Below are positions 57,497 to 64,000 of a stretch of DNA of 64,000 nucleotides, piece by piece. The translations under genes and the position numbers were made by a program. The notes beneath the pieces are model-generated. The model was not told the DNA's origin. It ran no database searches and saw nothing but the letters and a program-made list of their open reading frames with translations. The number at the start of each line of letters is the position of its first letter. Position 1 is the stretch's first letter. Source of the DNA: JAOBAU01 sp034667465 (lineage in GTDB: Bacteria; Acidobacteriota; Thermoanaerobaculia; Gp7-AA8); assembly GCA_034667465.1 (NCBI GenBank), contig JAXDJV010000004.1, positions 1-64,000 of the forward strand. The letters are read 5' to 3'.

Positions 57497-59611
57497 CTAC
57501 GCGGAAGGCGTCACCAGCGACGTCGCGGCGGCCGGAGCGTTGCTGTAGTAGCGCGGCAGATGAATGCGGAACTTCGAGCCGGCGCCCGGCTCCGACTGCA
57601 CGTCGATCGTGCCGCGATGCAGCTCGACGAAATTTTTCGTGAGCGACAGACCGAGACCGGTGCCGCCTTTCTGCCGGCGTCCGGACACCTGATAGAACTC
57701 GTCGAAGACGCGCGCGCTGTCATCGGCGTGCATGCCGATACCGCTGTCGGTCACTTCGATCCGGACCGTTTCGCAGCCGAGCGGCGATTCGTGCTGCGCG
57801 ACCGCGCCGACGCCGACGTGGACGAAGCCGTTGTCGTGCGAGAACTTCACGGCGTTGGACAGCAGATTGAGCAGGATCTGTTTGACGCGGCCTTCATCGA
57901 GATAGACGTCGCTCACCGCCGGATCGATCTTCGTCACGACCGTCACGCCGCGTTCGGCGGCGATGCCTTTGATGACGCGATCGACGGTCGCGACCGTTTC
58001 CGCGAGCGCGAACTTGTGCGGCTGCAGTTCCAGTTTGCCGGCCTCGATCTTGGCGAGGTCGAGGATGTCGTTGATCAGCTCGAGCAGATGGCTGCCGGCG
58101 GTCTTGATGTTGTCGAGGAATTTGTAGTGCCGCGGCGGCAGCAGCTCGTTCGTCGTCTGCAGCAGAATCGCCGAGAAGCCGATGATCGCGTTGAGCGGCG
58201 TCCGCAGCTCGTGCGACATGCTGGCGAGGAACTGATTCTTCGAGCGATCGGCGGCGAGGAGACTGAGGTTCGTCTCACGCAGCTCGTTCGTCCGTTCATT
58301 CACGCGATGTTCGAGCGCGACGTTGAGCCCTTCGAGATCTTTGTAGAGATGTGCGTTCTCGATCGCGGCCGCCGCCTGATTGGCGATCGCCGTGATCAGC
58401 ACGAGATCTCCGTGCGTGAAGGCGTTCTTCTTGTAGCTCTGCGCGGAGATGACGCCGATGACGTGATCGCGCACGACCATCGGCACGCCGAGCCACGACT
58501 CGGTCGGTACACCGTCGTCGTACGAGGCGATGCCGAGCTTTCGCTCATCCTGCGAGCTTGCGAGGAGCAGCGGTTTCGCGTTCATCACCACCCACGAGTT
58601 CAGCCCCTCGCCGAGGGGGAGGCGCGCTTTCTCCTGGACCTCGCCGCGCACGACGTTGAAGTCGAACGAGAGCTCGTTGGTCTGCTGATTGTGAATGGCG
58701 ATAGTGAAGATCGGCGCGTCGACGACGGTGCGGCATTCGTCGTATACGCGTTCGAGGAGCTCTTCGGTCGTGCAGTTGAGCGAGATCGTTTTGCCGATGT
58801 TCGTGAGCGAGGTCAGTCGCTGGATGAGTTGCTCGCGATCGCTGCGCATCTGCGCGAGCGTCCGGCCGACGAGATTGACGAGGATGACCGTGAACGCCGA
58901 GGCGAGGACGCCGCCCCAGCCGATCGCGCCGTACGCGAAGGTGGTGAGGATCGCGTACGGGATCGTGACGAGGTAGATCGACGTGTCGAGCGCGCCGGTT
59001 TTGAGCGTCGTGATCCACGAATATCCGTACGCGCGCTCGACGCGCAGGATGATGACGTTGTTGGTGATGATGAGGAGGATTCCGCAGATGGCGATCTTCG
59101 CCGCCGCGGCGCCGCTTGCATGCATCTGCGGGATCGTGCCGCCGAGCGCTTCGTACCCGAACGTGGCGACGACGACCGGCACACCGTAAGTCGCGAAGAG
59201 CGCGAAGGTGCGCGCCCATTCGAACGCGGGATCGCGCATGTCGACCTTCAGCGGGCCGATCTGCATCATTCCGAGGATGCGCTGGCTCGCCGCGGCGACG
59301 ACGGCGATCCAGGAGGCCATCACCATGCCGAGGAGCGGAAACATCGCGATATACGCCGCGACCGCGAGCGACACGAAAATCTCCTCGGTGAGCTTGAACT
59401 TCATCAGCGCAAGCGTCGTGGCGAGGAGAAAGAAAAGCGCGATGAGAATCAACGCGGAAGGACCGAGCGCAGCGATGACCGCGGACGGCTCGCCGCGCCG
59501 GATGACAGTCATCGCGACGAGGACGATTGCCCCGATCAAACCATGCTGCAGGTAAACGCCGAAGACACGCCGTCTCGACGACGGGTCGTGCTCAGCAGAT
59601 ACGAGCGCCAT
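57497..59611 (-). CDS. Membrane sensor histidine kinase with GAF domain
   Basis: 704 residues. About seven to eight hydrophobic helices (~20-250) form a MASE-like sensor region. A GAF domain (~280-430; IGKTISLNCTTEELLERVYD, SWVVMNAKPLLLASS, WLGVPMVVRDHVIGVIS) and a coiled-coil (NVALEHRVNERTNELRETN) follow. HisKA: KNQFLASMSHELRTPLNAII with the phospho-accepting His. HATPase_c: VKQILLNLLSNAVKFSHDNG, VTDSGIGMHADD, GGTGLGLSLTKNFVELHRGT. No receiver domain and no response-regulator gene adjoin it, so it is an orphan kinase. GGAGG lies 4-5 nt before the ATG. The signal is unknown. Confidence 0.93.
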   Translation of the reverse strand: MALVSAEHDPSSRRRVFGVYLQHGLIGAIVLVAMTVIRRGEPSAVIAALGPSALILIALFFLLATTLALMKFKLTEEIFVSLAVAAYIAMFPLLGMVMASWIAVVAAASQRILGMMQIGPLKVDMRDPAFEWARTFALFATYGVPVVVATFGYEALGGTIPQMHASGAAAAKIAICGILLIITNNVIILRVERAYGYSWITTLKTGALDTSIYLVTIPYAILTTFAYGAIGWGGVLASAFTVILVNLVGRTLAQMRSDREQLIQRLTSLTNIGKTISLNCTTEELLERVYDECRTVVDAPIFTIAIHNQQTNELSFDFNVVRGEVQEKARLPLGEGLNSWVVMNAKPLLLASSQDERKLGIASYDDGVPTESWLGVPMVVRDHVIGVISAQSYKKNAFTHGDLVLITAIANQAAAAIENAHLYKDLEGLNVALEHRVNERTNELRETNLSLLAADRSKNQFLASMSHELRTPLNAIIGFSAILLQTTNELLPPRHYKFLDNIKTAGSHLLELINDILDLAKIEAGKLELQPHKFALAETVATVDRVIKGIAAERGVTVVTKIDPAVSDVYLDEGRVKQILLNLLSNAVKFSHDNGFVHVGVGAVAQHESPLGCETVRIEVTDSGIGMHADDSARVFDEFYQVSGRRQKGGTGLGLSLTKNFVELHRGTIDVQSEPGAGSKFRIHLPRYYSNAPAAATSLVTPSA

Positions 59612-59649
59612 TCAGCCTCCGCGGGATCGCATCATGGTACTCCGGTTCG

Positions 59650-59677
59650 GCCGGCACGGCCGGCGGCGTATGTGGCA
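59650..59677 (+). repeat. 28-bp dispersed repeat, copy 2
   Basis: 27 of 28 positions match 51955-51982. It lies between the divergent kinase and phosphoglucomutase genes, 38 nt upstream of the kinase ATG. Confidence 0.75.
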
Positions 59678-59746
59678 GAGCGCCCGAACAAACGCGCTTG
59701 GACGTTTCGATTTCATGAGGGTTGAAGATCGCGTGATGGGCTGTTC

Positions 59747-59752
59747 TATGCT
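59747..59752 (+). promoter_or_regulatory. TATGCT -10-like box, 6 nt before ATG 59759
   Basis: TTGAAG at 59722-59727 is a possible -35 (19-nt spacer). The layout predicts a leaderless pgm transcript. Confidence 0.45.
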
Positions 59753-59758
59753 TCGCCC

Positions 59759-61396
59759 ATGAGCGCGCAACCGGGCCAGCGTCCAACCGACAACATGTTG
59801 ATCAACGTGCCGCGGCTCGTCGCCGCGTATTACGCGGAGCGTCCCGATCCGCGCGTGCGCGATCAGCGCGTGGCGTTCGGCACCTCGGGACATCGCGGCT
59901 CGGCGCTGAAGCTCGCGTTCAACGAGCTGCACATTCTCGCGACGACGCAGGCGATCTGCGATTACCGGCGCGCGCAGCACATCGACGGCCCGCTCTTCCT
60001 CGGCATCGACACACATGCGCTGTCGGAACCGGCGTTCGTCTCGGCGATGGAAGTGCTCGCGGCGAACGGTGTCGAGGTGATGATCGATCGCGATCGCGGC
60101 TACACGCCGACGCCGGTGATCTCGCACGCGATCCTCGCGTACAACCGCGGCCGCAATAGCGGACTCGCGGACGGCATCGTCGTCACGCCGTCGCACAACC
60201 CGCCCGAGGACGGCGGCTTCAAATACAACCCGTCGCACGGCGGACCGTCGGGAACTGACGCGACGAAGTCGATCGAAGCGGCGGCGAATGTTCTGATGGG
60301 TGACTCGTCGCCGATCAGGCGCGTGTCGTTCGCGAAAGCGCTCGCGGCGGAGACGACGCATCGACACGACTACGTCGACGCGTACGTCGGCGATCTCGGG
60401 AACGTCATCGACCTCGATGCCGTCCGCTCGGCCGGCGTGCGCATCGGTGTCGATCCGCTCGGCGGCGCCGGCGTCGCGTACTGGAACGTCATCCGCGAGC
60501 GGTATCGATTGAACCTCGAGATCGTCAACGAATCGGTCGATCCGACGTTTCGCTTCATGACGCTCGACTGGGACGGAAAGATTCGGATGGACTGCTCGTC
60601 GCCGTACGCGATGGCGGGACTGGTCGCGCTGAAGGATCGCTTCGACGTCGCGTTCGGCAATGACACCGACAACGATCGCCACGGCATCGTCACGCCGGGC
60701 GCGGGACTGCTCAATCCGAATCACTACCTCGCCGTCGCCATCAACTATCTCTTCGCGAATCGGTCGGAGTGGAGCGCCGATGCGGCGATCGGGAAGACCG
60801 TCGTCAGCAGCAGTCTCATCGATCGTGTCGCCGCGAGTCTCGGCCGCCGGCTGTACGAAGTGCCGGTCGGATTCAAATGGTTCGTCGACGGACTGCTCGC
60901 CGGTACGCTCGGATTCGGCGGCGAAGAAAGCGCCGGCGCGTCGTTTCTCCGTCGCGATGGTTCCGTCTGGACGACCGACAAAGACGGCATCATTCTCGGC
61001 TTACTCGCCGCGGAGATCACCGCGCGCACCGGCCGCGATCCCGGCGAACACTATCGCGAGCTCGCGGAGAGACATGGCGCGCCGCATTACGCGCGCACCG
61101 ACGCCGCGGCGTCGCCGGAAGAGAAAGCGCTGCTCGGCAAACTGTCACCGGAACAGGTGAGGGCGAAAGAGCTGGCCGGCGATCGAGTTGAAGCGATCCT
61201 CACCAGCGCGCCCGGCGACGGCAATTCAATCGGCGGTTTGAAAGTGACGACGCGCAACGGCTGGTTCGCGGCGCGGCCGTCGGGGACCGAGAACATCTAC
61301 AAGATCTACGCGGAGAGTTTCGTCAGCGAAGAGCACCTGCGCGCGATTCAGCGTGAAGCGCAGGAACTCGTGACCGCGGCACTCACGAGTATTTAG
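59759..61396 (+). CDS. pgm: Alpha-D-glucose phosphoglucomutase
   Basis: 545 residues, almost exactly the length of E. coli Pgm. Motifs: VAFGTSGHRGSALKLAFNE, the phosphoserine loop IVVTPSHNPPEDGGFKYN, the metal loop FGNDTDNDRHGIV, the sugar loop GFGGEESAGASF and the phosphate-binding end WFAARPSGTENIYKIY. It interconverts glucose-1-phosphate and glucose-6-phosphate, feeding glycogen and envelope sugar nucleotides. Its 3' end overlaps the convergent DUF1697 gene by 14 bp. Confidence 0.96.
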   Translation: MSAQPGQRPTDNMLINVPRLVAAYYAERPDPRVRDQRVAFGTSGHRGSALKLAFNELHILATTQAICDYRRAQHIDGPLFLGIDTHALSEPAFVSAMEVLAANGVEVMIDRDRGYTPTPVISHAILAYNRGRNSGLADGIVVTPSHNPPEDGGFKYNPSHGGPSGTDATKSIEAAANVLMGDSSPIRRVSFAKALAAETTHRHDYVDAYVGDLGNVIDLDAVRSAGVRIGVDPLGGAGVAYWNVIRERYRLNLEIVNESVDPTFRFMTLDWDGKIRMDCSSPYAMAGLVALKDRFDVAFGNDTDNDRHGIVTPGAGLLNPNHYLAVAINYLFANRSEWSADAAIGKTVVSSSLIDRVAASLGRRLYEVPVGFKWFVDGLLAGTLGFGGEESAGASFLRRDGSVWTTDKDGIILGLLAAEITARTGRDPGEHYRELAERHGAPHYARTDAAASPEEKALLGKLSPEQVRAKELAGDRVEAILTSAPGDGNSIGGLKVTTRNGWFAARPSGTENIYKIYAESFVSEEHLRAIQREAQELVTAALTSI

Positions 61397-61874
61397 CGGC
61401 GAGCTTGCGGACCGTAGTTACGTTGCGCATCGTCATCGGCATGCCGAGCGCTTTCTCGAGTTTGCCATTCGTCAGCGTCGAATCGCTGTAGCGAACGTGG
61501 TGGCATTTCCAGTACAGCTCACGCCCGTCGATCGACAGCTCGTCGTCAGGAGTCTGCAGTTTGAGGACGGCTGTAGTCGCAGGAGCGTCGAGAAACCCGA
61601 CCCAGAAGTCACCTTCACGAGCAGCGATCGTGGCAAGCTCCGGGATCGTACGAAGAAACGTCGCCACCTCGTAGCCGAGCGCGGCGCGAAGATGCTTCGC
61701 GATCTTCGGCTCGAGCGTCGCCGCCGCCGCCCTCGACTCGAAGATCACGTTCCCGCTCGCAATGAACGTCTCCACCGACGCCAGCCCGAGCTCCTCGAAC
61801 AGCCCGCGCAGCCGATCCATCTTCACCACATGCCCGCCAACATTGATCGCCCGCAAAAACGCCACGTATCGCAT
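61383..61874 (-). CDS. DUF1697 protein
   Basis: 163 residues. The ATG at 61874 lies at the outer end of the mirrored repeat. It opens MRYVAFLRAINVGGHVVKMD, the family hallmark, followed by LFEELGLASVETFIASGNVIF and VGFLDAPATTAVLKL. It ends ALGMPMTMRNVTTVRKLAAKY, also typical. The function of DUF1697 is unknown. The start codon and presumed -10 (CATACT, 8 nt upstream) are contributed by the repeat. Convergent overlap with pgm at the 3' end. Confidence 0.9.
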   Translation of the reverse strand: MRYVAFLRAINVGGHVVKMDRLRGLFEELGLASVETFIASGNVIFESRAAAATLEPKIAKHLRAALGYEVATFLRTIPELATIAAREGDFWVGFLDAPATTAVLKLQTPDDELSIDGRELYWKCHHVRYSDSTLTNGKLEKALGMPMTMRNVTTVRKLAAKYS

Positions 61875-61882
61875 AAAGTCAA

Positions 61883-61888
61883 AGTATG
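61883..61888 (-). promoter_or_regulatory. CATACT box, 8 nt before ATG 61874 (mirror copy)
   Basis: Part of the repeat arm. Its mirror image serves the plus-strand gene. Confidence 0.4.
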
Positions 61889-61972
61889 GGGTCACATCTG
61901 GAAATTTGACTTTAGTCGATCGTCCCGACGAAGCGATGCAGCACACTAAAGTCAAATTTCCAGATGTGACCC

Positions 61973-61978
61973 CATACT
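61973..61978 (+). promoter_or_regulatory. CATACT box, 8 nt before ATG 61987 (mirror copy)
   Basis: Identical context to 61883-61888 by inverted-repeat symmetry. Confidence 0.4.
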
Positions 61979-61986
61979 TTGACTTT

Positions 61987-63588
61987 ATGAATCCGTACAT
62001 GTGGCGGCGCCGGCGACGCGCGCTGAAGTTGTGGGGGCCGGTGGTGGCGATCCTCGTCGCTTCCGCGCTCATCGCGAACGGCTTGTGGTCGTGGATGGTT
62101 CGTTCCGACTCGAGCGATCGGGCGGAGAGCGTCGCGGAGATGGGGGAGCTCGAGACCGCGGAACGGCTTTCGTGGAAGCTCCTTCGCGCCCACCCTTCCG
62201 ACATCGAGCGGTGGGTGCAGTTCATCGACTTTCACGCGGCGCTGCAGGATGTCGACGAAGCGGAGACGCTGCCGAATACGCCGTCGCGCAGCTCCGTCGA
62301 TGACGGCGAAGTCCGCAAGCTGCTCGCCAGCGTGAAGGATCCGAAGGTGGCGACGCTTGCGTCGTACTGGCTCGAAACGAAAACGACGACGAAGAAACCT
62401 GTGGACGCCGCGGCCGTCATCGCACTCGCCGATGCGAATCCGCCGGCGCGCGTGGCGAACTATCTTCTCGCGCGCGCCGCCGATCGCGATGACGACTGGA
62501 CGACGGCCGCGAAGCGTTTCGAGCGCGAAGGGCTCGCGTTCGAGGATGGACGCGCGTTCCATCTTCGCCACGCGCTGCGCATCTGGATCAAGCACGAAGC
62601 GTGGAACGAAGTGCGCGCGCGCGTTCGCGACTCGCGGTATGCCGAGGTCGTTGACTCGCGTTTGCGATTGACGGTTGCTGAACACGATCGCGACTGGCCG
62701 CGCATCCTTCGCTACTGCTGGGCGGCCGGCTTCGTCGACGTCGAGCCCTGGCCGGTCGCGCTGGCTATCCTCAACGCCGCGCTCTGGTTCCTCCTCGCCA
62801 CGCGACTCGGCCGCCTCGGCGACGGCATCGCGGGCCGCCGCTCGATTTACGCGATCGCCTTTCTCCTCGGCATCCTCAGCATCTATCCGACGCTCATCGT
62901 GATCATCGGCGAAGACATGGTCGGCTTCACCGAAAGCGGGCAACCGGTCCCCGACGCGATCTTCTTCATCTTCGGCGTCGGCCTGCGCGAAGAACTCTGC
63001 AAGCTGCTCCTGTTCCTGCCGCTGCTGCCAGCGCTGAAACGCCGCGGCTCGCGCATCGAAGCGATGACTGCCGGCGCGCTCGTCGGCCTCGGCTTCGCCG
63101 CGGAAGAAAATATCGGTTACTTCAGCGAGCTCGCGCCCGGCGTCGCGCTGGCGCGATTTCTCACCGCGAACTTCATGCACATGGCGCTCACCGCGCTCAT
63201 CGCGCTTTCCGTTTACGACGCCAGCCGCGGACGCTCCACGCCGCGCGACGCCTTCAATGTGATCTTTCCGCTCGCCATCGGCATCCACGGCCTCTACGAC
63301 TTTTTCCTTTCCAGTCCGCAGTTCGCCGGCTGGGGCATTTTCTCGATGGCGATGCTGGTCATCATCACGCAGCAATTTCTGCGACAACTGCTGATCGCAT
63401 CGTCGGCGATGGAACAGGAGGGAGTACTCCGTCTGCTCGTCGCCTCGCTCGCGCTGCTGACCGGCGTCTCCTATATCTACGCGACGACGCTCGTCGGTCC
63501 CGGCATTGCGCTGCGTCTCGTCGGACTCGGCGTCGTCGGCGTCGCGGTGATGATCTGGGTTTTCGTGCGTGAGCTCGCGACCACCTGA
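61987..63588 (+). CDS. PrsW-like intramembrane protease with N-terminal helical-repeat region
   Basis: 533 residues. One N-terminal helix (LWGPVVAILVASALIANGLW), then a ~220-residue soluble helical part (TPR-like; ETAERLSWKLLRAHPSDIER). A polytopic domain with PrsW family motifs follows: FGVGLREELCKLLLF (Glu-Glu), GLGFAAEENIGYF (Glu-Glu-Asn), FMHMALTALIALS and GIHGLYDFFL (His). PrsW proteases cut membrane anti-sigma factors by a glutamate-dependent mechanism. The extra soluble N-terminal region is not part of Bacillus PrsW and may recognise substrate. No anti-sigma gene adjoins it. The start lies at the edge of the mirrored repeat. Confidence 0.88.
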   Translation: MNPYMWRRRRRALKLWGPVVAILVASALIANGLWSWMVRSDSSDRAESVAEMGELETAERLSWKLLRAHPSDIERWVQFIDFHAALQDVDEAETLPNTPSRSSVDDGEVRKLLASVKDPKVATLASYWLETKTTTKKPVDAAAVIALADANPPARVANYLLARAADRDDDWTTAAKRFEREGLAFEDGRAFHLRHALRIWIKHEAWNEVRARVRDSRYAEVVDSRLRLTVAEHDRDWPRILRYCWAAGFVDVEPWPVALAILNAALWFLLATRLGRLGDGIAGRRSIYAIAFLLGILSIYPTLIVIIGEDMVGFTESGQPVPDAIFFIFGVGLREELCKLLLFLPLLPALKRRGSRIEAMTAGALVGLGFAAEENIGYFSELAPGVALARFLTANFMHMALTALIALSVYDASRGRSTPRDAFNVIFPLAIGIHGLYDFFLSSPQFAGWGIFSMAMLVIITQQFLRQLLIASSAMEQEGVLRLLVASLALLTGVSYIYATTLVGPGIALRLVGLGVVGVAVMIWVFVRELATT

Positions 63589-63600
63589 GCTCGCCTGATG

Positions 63601-63606
63601 TAACAT
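63601..63606 (+). promoter_or_regulatory. TAACAT -10-like box, 9 nt before GTG 63616
   Basis: The sequence TGTAACAT lies 13 nt after the PrsW stop. There is no Shine-Dalgarno. Confidence 0.35.
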
Positions 63607-63615
63607 CGCCTGGCC

Positions 63616-64000
63616 GTGCTCCTGCGACCGCCGCGAGCGCTTTATTCGGCCTTTGACCGATTTCCTTCGCGGAAGGGCGCCGGCGTTCACATCGCGCGGT
63701 TCGCCCGCACGTTGTTCGATTACACCGGCGGCGGATTGCTTTACGCGCTCGGCGGCGACGACTTTCCGGCGCATCAGATCGAAGATGACGTCGAGATCGT
63801 CCGCTTCTCGTCGCCATTCGACAATTACCTCGAGCGCGCCGGCGCTTTCGCCGATCGCCTCGGCGTCCTGCTCGATTCCGCCGGCGACTCGCTGCAGGTC
63901 GCGCATTTCCGCGATCCGTGGAGCGGACTGGCGATCGTCACGCATCCGCGTCGCTGCAAAACGATCTTCGAAGTAAACGGACTACCGTCGATCGAGCTGC
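63616..64000 (+). CDS. Glycosyltransferase family 4 protein, N-terminal part (runs off window)
   Basis: 128 codons are open to the window edge, starting GTG 63616 (VLLRPPRALYSAFDRFPSRK). The segment FDRFPSRKGAGVHIARFART is the nucleotide-free N-terminal Rossmann loop of GT4-type enzymes. YALGGDDF...EIVRFSS and a later strand AIVTHPRRCKTIFEVNGLPS match the usual 'wife/neighbour' fold up to the EVNG motif common in GT4 proteins. It would transfer a sugar from a nucleotide donor. The catalytic EX7E region lies beyond the window. Confidence 0.75.
   Translation, partial: MLLRPPRALYSAFDRFPSRKGAGVHIARFARTLFDYTGGGLLYALGGDDFPAHQIEDDVEIVRFSSPFDNYLERAGAFADRLGVLLDSAGDSLQVAHFRDPWSGLAIVTHPRRCKTIFEVNGLPSIEL

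Larger units (their letters stand above)
61872..61989. repeat. Mirrored pair of 39-bp REP-like elements within perfect 45-bp arms
   Basis: The left arm 61872-61916 and right arm 61945-61989 are perfectly complementary over 45 bp, with a 28-nt spacer. Each arm holds a 39-bp unit with AAAGTCAAA and TTTGACTTT ends, the same length and ends as the element at 39004. The outermost ATG of each arm is the start codon of a gene. Confidence 0.95.

Noticed and set aside
56402..59725. 1,107-codon open frame on the plus strand
   Set aside because: It lies antisense to the M20 hydrolase and kinase, which carry full family motifs. Its own protein is Arg/Asp/Glu-rich with no domain, as expected of the third-position GC shadow.
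61762..61986. N-terminal extension of the PrsW-like frame across the mirrored repeat
   Set aside because: The extension is repeat-encoded and overlaps the DUF1697 gene; ATG 61987 gives a clean start.

Overview
The window comes from a GC-rich, Gram-negative-type bacterial chromosome. Supporting signs are Sec, Tat and lipoprotein signals, a very compact layout, and stop/start overlaps such as ATGA. It has no rRNA, tRNA, transposase, integrase or CRISPR array that I can see, and no gene-free stretch longer than about 200 bases. Gene content (collar-protein triplet, HutF with an M20 hydrolase, PrsW, AIM24 family, GT-C enzymes, many secreted beta-helix proteins) would fit Acidobacteriota or a neighbouring phylum. 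That assignment is an inference from memory, not a database result.

Layout. 0-9 kb: the 3' part of a giant secreted Ig-repeat/beta-helix protein, three tandem phage-tail-collar proteins, a GNAT acetyltransferase, a convergent small DUF6916-like gene and a macro-domain gene. 9-19 kb: a second giant secreted repeat protein on the minus strand, a small possible cysteine hydrolase, a Tat-exported protein and a third beta-helix protein. 19-31 kb: housekeeping and signalling genes (ClpX-like ATPase, FtsY, peptide-type binding lipoprotein, membrane phosphodiesterase, a decayed nucleotidyltransferase with its small partner, SpoIIE phosphatase, D-amino-acid transaminase, AIM24 protein, pseudouridine synthase, class II FBPase). 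30-45 kb: a cell-envelope glycan block of four GT-C membrane enzymes, a YfhO-type protein with an Ig-like partner, a methyltransferase and a YdjC/HpnK deacetylase, with glutaryl-CoA dehydrogenase inserted. It runs into two related secreted beta-helix proteins flanking an isopropylmalate-dehydrogenase-family gene. 47.7-53.6 kb: a tightly coupled six-gene set (SAM decarboxylase, DUF4178 membrane protein, 58-residue protein, DUF350, membrane-anchored aminopropyltransferase, Tat-lipoprotein FAD oxidoreductase) that looks like an envelope-localised polyamine pathway. 53.6-64 kb: His-rich glycine-zipper protein, His-rich membrane protein, HutF and M20 hydrolase, sensor kinase, phosphoglucomutase, DUF1697 protein, PrsW-like protease and the start of a GT4 glycosyltransferase.

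Two features run through the whole window. First, about seventeen genes have a -10-like hexamer only 6-12 nt before the start codon and mostly no Shine-Dalgarno, so leaderless or near-leaderless transcription looks common. Second, gene borders carry short dispersed inverted repeats of at least four kinds: a 39-bp REP-like element, heptamer arrays bracketing one gene, a 25-bp element, and a 28-bp element. Several of these supply stop codons, start codons or promoters. The best candidates for poorly described systems are the polyamine-membrane cluster, the collar-triplet cluster, and the mirrored repeat that drives two divergent genes.
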